Origin: Candidatus Peribacteria bacterium
Lineage (GTDB): Bacteria; Patescibacteriota; Gracilibacteria; Peribacterales; Peribacteraceae
Assembly (NCBI GenBank): GCA_903854455.1
Contig: CAINWJ010000101.1
Span: forward strand, 1-10,387
DNA: 10,387 nucleotides
Reading direction: 5' to 3'
Shown piece by piece: positions 5,720-10,387 of this stretch. The notes beneath the pieces were generated by a model that was not told the DNA's origin, searched no databases, and worked only from the letters and a program-made list of their open reading frames with translations. How positions within the stretch are numbered: the stretch's first letter is position 1; each line of letters opens with the position of its first letter. The position numbers and the translations under genes were made by a program.

Positions 5720-5727
5720 TGCTCCGC

Positions 5728-6894
5728 ATGCACAATCCCTTTGCCACCCTGCCTGTACCGACCCCCGACCCACTCTTCGCTATCGCAGCTGAAGCGCAGG
5801 CTGCAGGAAAAGCCGCCATCAACGGGACTATCGGGATGTATATGGATGAGGATGGAAACGTCATCGTATTTCCCAGTGTGCAGAAAGCAATCGCCGATAT
5901 CGCACCCACATTACCTACACAGTCATATGGCTACCCGCCGCTCCTGGGTCTCCCGGGATTTCGTACGGCTGTTGAACGCCTGATCTTCGGCAACAAACAT
6001 CCGTACACGGTCGCATCCATCGCATCCACCGGCGGTACCGGAGCGCTCGCCATCAACCTGCGACTCCTGAAAATGCTGGTGCCGTCAGGCACGATCATCG
6101 TCCAAAGTCCGCTCTGGGCTAACCATCCCCCACTCTGCACCTCAGCCGGTTTCACGATGAGCGATGTTCCGTACCTGAAGAATGGTCTCCCGACTGTCGA
6201 ACCTATCATTGCCACACTTCAGCAAACGAATGCACCGATGGGGCTGCTGCTGCAAGTAGGCGCACACAATCCGACGGGATTGGATCTCACGACTGATCAG
6301 TGGAAGGAATTGATCAGTGTACTGAAGAAGAAAGAATGCACCGTGCTGCTGGATTTTGCCTATCAGGGTCTGAAGGAAGGGATTGAGGATGATGCCGCTC
6401 CGATTCATCTCTTTATTCAGGCAGGCATTCCGACCCTGATCACATGGTCGGCTGCGAAAAATCATGCTCTGTACTCGCTGCGCCCCGGACTGGCTTGTGC
6501 CGTGGTACCGGATACGAAGATGAAGGCGATCGTCGAAACGCATTACTCCCGCATCACCAGGATGCTGCACTCCGTATCATCGACGATGGGGCAGATGATC
6601 GTGATACGCGTCCAGGAAAAGTACCGGACAGAGTGGGAGCAAGATCTGAACGTTGCGCGGGCAATTATCGGTCGGAAACGGCAGATGATGATCGACGGTC
6701 TGCCGGAACCCTTCAAGACCGCTCTGCGAGGCTACGGACTCTTCGCCATGCTGCCGCTCACATCAGCGCAGGTGCAGCAACTGAAAAATGATGAGAAGGT
6801 CTTCCTGGCACACGATGGACGCATCAATGTCGCGGGAATTCCGGAGGCGAGGATTCCGGAGTTCTGTGAGAAGGTGGCTCGAATCAGTATGTAG
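5728..6894 (+). CDS. Class I aminotransferase, aspartate/aromatic type
   Basis: This is a PLP-dependent transfer of amino groups between amino and 2-oxo acids; the 388-residue length is normal. Motifs follow the aspartate/aromatic (Ialpha) subgroup in order: INGTIGMYMDEDGNV (31-45), GGTGALAINLRLL (102-114), SPLWANHPPL (127-136), HNPTGLDLTTDQW (180-192, N181), LDFAYQGLKEG (208-218, D209 and Y212), SAAKNHALYSLRPG (241-254, K244 as the PLP lysine and R252), GYGLFAML (335-342) and GRINVAGI (364-371, R365 for the substrate carboxylate). Substrate choice between aspartate, tyrosine and phenylalanine cannot be read by eye. The ATG at 5728 gives the family-like MHNPFATLP start; a TTG at 5719 in frame would overlap the -10 box. 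The stop codon lies inside palindromic repeat R7. Confidence 0.9.
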   Translation: MHNPFATLPVPTPDPLFAIAAEAQAAGKAAINGTIGMYMDEDGNVIVFPSVQKAIADIAPTLPTQSYGYPPLLGLPGFRTAVERLIFGNKHPYTVASIASTGGTGALAINLRLLKMLVPSGTIIVQSPLWANHPPLCTSAGFTMSDVPYLKNGLPTVEPIIATLQQTNAPMGLLLQVGAHNPTGLDLTTDQWKELISVLKKKECTVLLDFAYQGLKEGIEDDAAPIHLFIQAGIPTLITWSAAKNHALYSLRPGLACAVVPDTKMKAIVETHYSRITRMLHSVSSTMGQMIVIRVQEKYRTEWEQDLNVARAIIGRKRQMMIDGLPEPFKTALRGYGLFAMLPLTSAQVQQLKNDEKVFLAHDGRINVAGIPEARIPEFCEKVARISM

Positions 6895-6983
6895 TATCGA
6901 GTATGGAGTATGGAGTATCCAAATCCAGTTCAGAGTTTACCTCATTGAATACTGCATACTGAATACTGCATACCGTATACTCA
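6885..6983. repeat. Palindromic repeat R7 (AATACTGCATAC motif)
   Basis: The left arm (6885-6920) is a run of AGTATGTAGTATCGAGTATGG-like GAGTAT units. The right arm (6945-6983) carries AATACTGCATAC twice, at 6948-6959 and 6962-6973. The left arm begins before the aminotransferase stop codon (6892-6894), and the right arm contains the -10 box of ribE. It lies between two genes of the same orientation. Confidence 0.8.
6976..6981 (+). promoter_or_regulatory. -10 box of ribE inside repeat R7
   Basis: TATACT (5 of 6 consensus) ends 6 bases before the ATG at 6988, predicting a leaderless start. The hexamer is part of the right arm of repeat R7. No good -35 lies at the usual distance. No FMN riboswitch is present in this spacer. 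Confidence 0.5.
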
Positions 6984-6987
6984 TATT

Positions 6988-7560
6988 ATGTTCACCGGAA
7001 TCATCGAAACAACGGCAACCGTCGTGAATACCAAAGGATCGCTCACACTGACGCGACCTGCGATGTTCGATGATCTATCGATCGGCATGAGCATCTGTGT
7101 CTCCGGCGTCTGTCTCTCCATCACGGGTTTCGATGCCAAGACAATGACGTTCGATGTCATCGACACAACTCGATCGAAAAGTACGCTCGGGAAGCTGAAG
7201 AAAGACGACCTCGTGAATCTGGAGCGTGCACTCGCCGCAAACGGTCGCTTCGACGGGCACATCGTGCTCGGACACTGCGAGGGAATCGGAAAAGTCATCA
7301 AGGCGGGAAGTACGCTGACGATCGATATTCCCGCTCCGCTCGAACCCTACGTGGTTCCGCACGGCTCCATCACGATCAACGGCGTTTCGCTGACGATTGC
7401 TGCGCTCAGAAAAACAATGGTGACCGTTGCTCTGATACCGCTGACGATGAACGATACCAATCTGGGAAACCTCAAGGCCGGGGACATCGTGAACATTGAA
7501 ACGGATATCCTGGGTCGCTACATTCTCCGTGATTCTCATGCCAAAAGACGTCACTCCTGA
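6988..7560 (+). CDS. ribE: Riboflavin synthase, alpha chain
   Basis: This enzyme dismutates two 6,7-dimethyl-8-ribityllumazine molecules into riboflavin and the pyrimidinedione that lumazine synthase reuses. The start MFTGIIE is the family hallmark. Two repeated lumazine-binding barrels are visible: the first has SICVSGVCLSITGF (35-48), the second begins GRFDGHIVLGHCEGIGKV (86-103) and has SITINGVSLTIAAL (127-140) and LGNLKAGDIVNIETDILGRY (159-178). At 190 residues it is slightly shorter than common homologues of about 200-215, mainly at the C-terminus. The usual SGHVDGxG reads LGHCEGIG. It overlaps ribH by 23 bases. The symbol follows the ribE = riboflavin synthase convention (ribC in E. coli). 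Confidence 0.94.
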   Translation: MFTGIIETTATVVNTKGSLTLTRPAMFDDLSIGMSICVSGVCLSITGFDAKTMTFDVIDTTRSKSTLGKLKKDDLVNLERALAANGRFDGHIVLGHCEGIGKVIKAGSTLTIDIPAPLEPYVVPHGSITINGVSLTIAALRKTMVTVALIPLTMNDTNLGNLKAGDIVNIETDILGRYILRDSHAKRRHS

Positions 7561-8014
7561 CCTCGGCAGAACTCCGGCAAATCCTGCGTGGAAGATCGCG
7601 ATCGTGCGAAGCCTGTGGCACGGCGAATGCACAGCAGCACTGGAGGAAAGCGCGATTGCAGCACTCGTACAGGCTGGAATCAAACGGAAAAATATTCTCT
7701 GCATCGATGTGCCGGGATCATTCGAAATCCCACTCGTCGTCCAGCAAGCATTCGAAAAGTCTGACGTCGATGGTGCGATCGCCTTCGGCGTGATCGTGCA
7801 GGGAGAAACACATCATGCGGAGCTGGTCGCAAATCAGGCAGCGGCAGGTCTGATGCAGGTGCAATTGCAACAAAAGAAGCCTGTGACGTTTGAAATCCTG
7901 TATGTCGATCACCTGAAAGACGCGGTTGCCCGATCGATCGGCAAAGAGTCAAAGGGTCGACTCGCAGCGCTGACGTTGCTGAGTTCTCTTGCAACCAACC
8001 GCAAAATACATTGA
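7538..8014 (+). CDS. ribH: 6,7-dimethyl-8-ribityllumazine synthase
   Basis: RibH condenses the ribitylamino-pyrimidinedione with dihydroxybutanone phosphate to form lumazine, the substrate of riboflavin synthase. The protein has 158 residues, typical of the family. Visible are IAIVRSLWHGE (20-30, W27 at the aromatic stacking position), DVPGSFEIPL (57-66), FGVIVQGETHHAELV (83-97, H93 at the catalytic histidine position), R132, and SKG with K139 at the phosphate-binding site. The usual AGxKAGNKG reads SIGKESKG, a shortened variant. The ATG at 7538 lies inside ribE, and the frame upstream of it is only ribE read in another frame. No Shine-Dalgarno sequence is present, so coupling to ribE is likely. 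Confidence 0.92.
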   Translation: MPKDVTPDLGRTPANPAWKIAIVRSLWHGECTAALEESAIAALVQAGIKRKNILCIDVPGSFEIPLVVQQAFEKSDVDGAIAFGVIVQGETHHAELVANQAAAGLMQVQLQQKKPVTFEILYVDHLKDAVARSIGKESKGRLAALTLLSSLATNRKIH

Positions 8015-8020
8015 AGAAAC

Positions 8021-8049
8021 TTGTACAACAGAAGTGCTCAAGATACGAT
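8021..8049 (+). promoter_or_regulatory. Candidate promoter of the SLH-protein gene
   Basis: TTGTAC (8021-8026), a 17-base spacer and TACGAT (8044-8049) lie just after the ribH stop. The transcript would have a leader of about 23 bases. An alternative weak -10, TACACC, ends 5 bases before the ATG at 8079. This would let the surface-protein gene be expressed separately from ribE-ribH. Confidence 0.35.
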
Positions 8050-8078
8050 CGGGGGCAATCCGCTCCCTACACCCTCTT

Positions 8079-9431
8079 ATGAAAAATTTCCGGCTTCCGG
8101 CGCTCGCACTCGCGACTGCCCTGCTCATCCCCGTCGTCTCCATGGCCACGGGTGTCTTCTCCGACGTGCCGGATTCATCGCCATTCAAAGCGCAGATCGA
8201 GGCACTGGCGCGCGCCGGCATCGTCAAAGGAAATCCCGACGGCACCTTCGCCCCGAACCGCACCGTCAACCGCGCCGAGATGCTCAAGCTGCTCTACACG
8301 GCAACCGGTAAAACCCCGAAGCCGATCAACGTCGCATGCTTCTCCGACGTGGAGCAGGGCAGCTGGTACGAACAGTACGTCTGTGATGCGGCGGCACCGG
8401 AGAACCGCTTCGTGCAGGGATATTCTGATGGCAAGTTTCGACCAGCCAGTCCGGTGACGCGCACGGAAGCGCTGAAGATGATCTTCACCGTCTTCGGACT
8501 CCCGGCACCTGAAACATCGTCCCTCGACCGTGACCTGATCAAGTTCGTCGACGTCTCAACGTCCGCCTGGTACTCGAAGTACATCAGTGCAGCGTATAAG
8601 CTCCAGATCCTGCCCATCGCCGGACAGGATGGCTCGCGCTTCTACCCGGACAAAGAACTCCTGCGCGGTGAAACTGCGGCGTACATCTTCAACGCGCAGA
8701 AAGCGGTCGTTCCAAGCGAAACGCAATCAAGTTCCACTGCCGCCAGCGTCGCATCTGCGGCTTCATCGTCGTCGGTAGCAGTGAATACGGGGGTCAAGAA
8801 TGTCTCATTTCCGTTCTCGGACACGGACAAATTCAGTGGCAAGAAACCGATCTCGTACCTGTTCAGTCTCTCCGGTGCGCGCACGGTGGTCTCGGTCAAT
8901 GTGACGATCGTCGGGTTCTACCCCTCCGATGTCAGTTGCCGTCTGTATCTCGTGGATGAGACCGGCTTCGCAAACGAGTACTACCTGGGTGTGCAAGGAC
9001 AGAACAGCTGCATCATCACCGCAGCAGTGCCGGCGGGTTCGTACCAGCTCCAGCTGCAACCGGTCGTCGGCGATGTGGCGTACAAGGTGAGCGCTGCGGC
9101 AGTCGGTGGTGAATCCAATGACGGCTTCATGGATGCACAGAAACTGATCAAGGGACGCGCGACGACTGACCTGCTTTCGGCAAATGATCTCTATGACTGG
9201 TTCAAGTTCACCGCGAGTCCGACCCAGCCGGAAACGATCTCATTGACCGCAACGGGGAAATTCAACTGCATCATCTACTCCCCTTCTACCGTCGATCAGT
9301 ACGGATTCTCCGGCCCGGAATGCAACAAACCTTACAAGTACCAGCCGGGCGAGACGTACGTCATCGGCATCGGGCGGGTGAATGGCAGTGACATAGCAAC
9401 AAGGGCGCCGTACACGGTGTTGTGGCAGTGA
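8079..9431 (+). CDS. SLH-domain surface protein with beta-rich C-terminus
   Basis: This encodes 450 residues from the ATG at 8079. Residues 1-24 form a signal peptide (MKNFRLPALALATALL, then SMA). Three S-layer homology domains follow: 27-75 (FSDVPDSSPFKAQIEALARAG...GNPDGTFAPNRTVNRAEMLK), 88-140 (FSDVEQGSWYEQYV...GYSDGKFRPASPVTRTEALK) and 156-205 (FVDVSTSAWYSKYI...RFYPDKELLRGETAAYI). SLH triplets bind cell-wall polymers and hold proteins on the cell surface. A Ser/Ala/Val linker (213-236) leads to a beta-rich region (240-450), whose second part (ESNDGFMDAQKLIKGR, then DLYDWFKFTA) resembles the bacterial pre-peptidase C-terminal (PPC) domain. Starts further upstream in the frame would precede the signal peptide with polar residues. 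It sits between ribH and ribBA with no obvious link to riboflavin. Confidence 0.88.
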   Translation: MKNFRLPALALATALLIPVVSMATGVFSDVPDSSPFKAQIEALARAGIVKGNPDGTFAPNRTVNRAEMLKLLYTATGKTPKPINVACFSDVEQGSWYEQYVCDAAAPENRFVQGYSDGKFRPASPVTRTEALKMIFTVFGLPAPETSSLDRDLIKFVDVSTSAWYSKYISAAYKLQILPIAGQDGSRFYPDKELLRGETAAYIFNAQKAVVPSETQSSSTAASVASAASSSSVAVNTGVKNVSFPFSDTDKFSGKKPISYLFSLSGARTVVSVNVTIVGFYPSDVSCRLYLVDETGFANEYYLGVQGQNSCIITAAVPAGSYQLQLQPVVGDVAYKVSAAAVGGESNDGFMDAQKLIKGRATTDLLSANDLYDWFKFTASPTQPETISLTATGKFNCIIYSPSTVDQYGFSGPECNKPYKYQPGETYVIGIGRVNGSDIATRAPYTVLWQ

Positions 9432-9437
9432 AACAAA

Positions 9438-9534
9438 AGGAACCAGAAGATAAAGAGGAATAAGAGGAACCAGAGGAACTTCGATCAAATCCAATCCTCT
9501 GGTTCTTTTGGTTCTTCTGCATCTTCTGGTTCCT
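9438..9534. repeat. Palindromic repeat R8 (GGAACCAGAGGA motif)
   Basis: A 14-base perfect outer pair, AGGAACCAGAAGAT (9438-9451) with ATCTTCTGGTTCCT (9521-9534), encloses a perfect inner pair, GAACCAGAGGA (9467-9477) with TCCTCTGGTTC (9495-9505). Further AGAGGAA/TTCTTTTGG units lie between them. It begins seven bases after the SLH-gene stop and ends 23 bases before the ribBA start. As an RNA it could fold into a strong hairpin and end the SLH transcript, though no T-tract follows. Confidence 0.88.
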
Positions 9535-9542
9535 CTCCCCTG

Positions 9543-9551
9543 TGCTACGAT
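9543..9551 (+). promoter_or_regulatory. Extended -10 promoter of ribBA
   Basis: TGC followed by TACGAT (9546-9551, 4 of 6 consensus) ends 6 bases before the GTG at 9558. Spacing predicts a transcript beginning at or next to the start codon. No good -35 is visible, since repeat R8 occupies that position. Confidence 0.45.
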
Positions 9552-9557
9552 CTCCCC

Positions 9558-10387
9558 GTGCCAACCAATCATTCCTCCTCGATTGCGAAATCTCTCGACC
9601 ACCTGCGTGCGGGGAAGTTCCTGATCGTCGTCGATGATGAATCGCGGGAAAACGAAGGAGACCTGGTGATAGCGGCGGAGCATGTCACGACCGAGAAGAT
9701 GGCGTTCACCATTCACCATACGGGCGGCGTCGTCTGCCTGGCACTGTCCAATGACATTGCGGATCAGCTTGATCTGCCACCGATGGTTGTGCGGAATACG
9801 AGTAAGCTCACGACGGCGTTCACCGTGAGCATCGACGCGAAGCATGGTATAGAAACAGGCATCTCTGCGGCAGATCGCACAAAGACTGTCCTCATCGCAG
9901 CGGATCCGAATGCGACAGCTGACGATCTGGTTCGTCCGGGGCACATCTTCCCGCTGCGAGCCCATCAGGGTGGCGTGCTCTTTCGCACCGGGCACACCGA
10001 AGCGTCGGTTGATCTCTGCCGGTTAGCCGGACTCCGCGAAGCCGCCGTCATCAGTGAACTGATGCACGAAGATGGCACGATGATGCGCTTGCCGGCAATC
10101 AAGGAGTTTTCGAGGAAGCACAAGATCCCCATCATTTCCATTCAGGACATCATCGAAGAGCGCAGGCGGACGGAGTCACTGATCGTGCTGGAGGCACAGA
10201 GTGCACTGGAAACCAGGTACGGAACATTCGAGATCCTCGTCTACACGGATCTTCTCGATCAGAAAGAGCATGTGGCGCTCAGGATGGGGAAGATCGATCC
10301 TAAGACGCCGATCCTGGTTCGCGTGCACTCGGAATGCATCACCGGCGACGTTTTCGGCTCATGCCACTGCGACTGCGGCGAGCAGCT
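9558..10387 (+). CDS. ribBA: Bifunctional RibBA: DHBP synthase / GTP cyclohydrolase II (partial, 3' end outside the window)
   Basis: RibB makes 3,4-dihydroxy-2-butanone 4-phosphate from ribulose 5-phosphate, and RibA opens GTP to the first pyrimidine of the riboflavin route. Only 276 complete codons are present, and the frame is open at the window end. The RibB part (about 10-205) shows VVDDESRENEGDL (24-36), TTAFTVSIDA (85-94), GISAADRTKT (101-110), RTGHTEASVDLCRLAG (143-158) and HEDGTMMR (170-177). The RibA part starts near 206 and reaches HSECITGDVFGSCHCDCG (257-274), where C260, C271 and C273 match the zinc cysteines of GTP cyclohydrolase II. GTG at 9558 is the chosen start: no ATG lies in frame near it, it leaves the usual short N-terminal lead, and the extended -10 lies 6 bases before it. 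Confidence 0.93.
   Translation, partial: MPTNHSSSIAKSLDHLRAGKFLIVVDDESRENEGDLVIAAEHVTTEKMAFTIHHTGGVVCLALSNDIADQLDLPPMVVRNTSKLTTAFTVSIDAKHGIETGISAADRTKTVLIAADPNATADDLVRPGHIFPLRAHQGGVLFRTGHTEASVDLCRLAGLREAAVISELMHEDGTMMRLPAIKEFSRKHKIPIISIQDIIEERRRTESLIVLEAQSALETRYGTFEILVYTDLLDQKEHVALRMGKIDPKTPILVRVHSECITGDVFGSCHCDCGEQ

Noticed and set aside
6895..6987. Possible FMN riboswitch ahead of ribE
   Set aside because: The spacer is fully occupied by palindromic repeat R7 and lacks the conserved FMN-element sequence blocks; the -10 box 6 bases before the ATG leaves no room for a leader.
9240..9995. Minus-strand open frame of 251 residues opposite the SLH-gene end and ribBA
   Set aside because: It is antisense to a certain ribBA reading frame and crosses repeat R8. 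No recognisable motif is present.
1..10387. Use of UGA as a sense codon, as in Gracilibacteria
   Set aside because: Several well-identified genes end with TGA at the expected family length and none contains internal TGA.

Overview
The window reads as a piece of chromosome from a small-genome bacterium, most likely a Patescibacteria/CPR lineage of the Peregrinibacteria/Peribacteria type. This placement is inference. It rests on compact gene packing, a bL32-like protein without its usual zinc-binding half, VirB2/TrbC-style multi-hairpin membrane proteins, an SLH-domain envelope protein, and repetitive palindromic spacers. TGA is an ordinary stop codon here (folP, antitoxin, toxin, ribE, ribH and the SLH gene all end with it), so this is not one of the lineages that recoded UGA.

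Layout from left to right. 1-490: a palindromic repeat, a minus-strand bL32-like gene with a good sigma70-type promoter, and a second palindromic repeat. 489-1187 (minus): a seven-helix-type Bax-inhibitor-1 (BI-1/YetJ) membrane protein. It diverges from two tandem plus-strand genes (1357-3041), each a signal peptide followed by three VirB2/TrbC-like membrane hairpins. 3172-4008 (minus): dihydropteroate synthase (folP). 4161-4328 (plus): a 55-residue single-helix membrane protein. 4465-5651 (minus): a Phd/YefM-like antitoxin, an overlapping RelE/ParE toxin, then guanylate kinase (gmk). 5728-6894 (plus): a class I aspartate/aromatic aminotransferase. 6988-end (plus): riboflavin synthase (ribE), lumazine synthase (ribH), an SLH-domain surface protein, and ribBA, which is cut by the window edge. 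ribE, ribH and ribBA together cover most of riboflavin synthesis; ribD is not in the window. No tRNA, rRNA, CRISPR array, transposase or FMN riboswitch was seen.

Three features stand out. (1) Nearly every spacer longer than about 80 bases holds a long imperfect palindrome whose arms are built from short, quasi-tandem motifs. The motif differs from site to site while the architecture stays the same; one 12-mer core is shared by three sites. (2) No gene has a convincing Shine-Dalgarno sequence, and at five genes on both strands a -10-like hexamer ends exactly 6 bases before the start codon, which suggests widespread leaderless transcription. (3) The pair of three-hairpin VirB2/TrbC-like proteins may be an internally repeated form of a pilin or channel subunit. 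All functional statements are from reading motifs by eye; no database search was possible.
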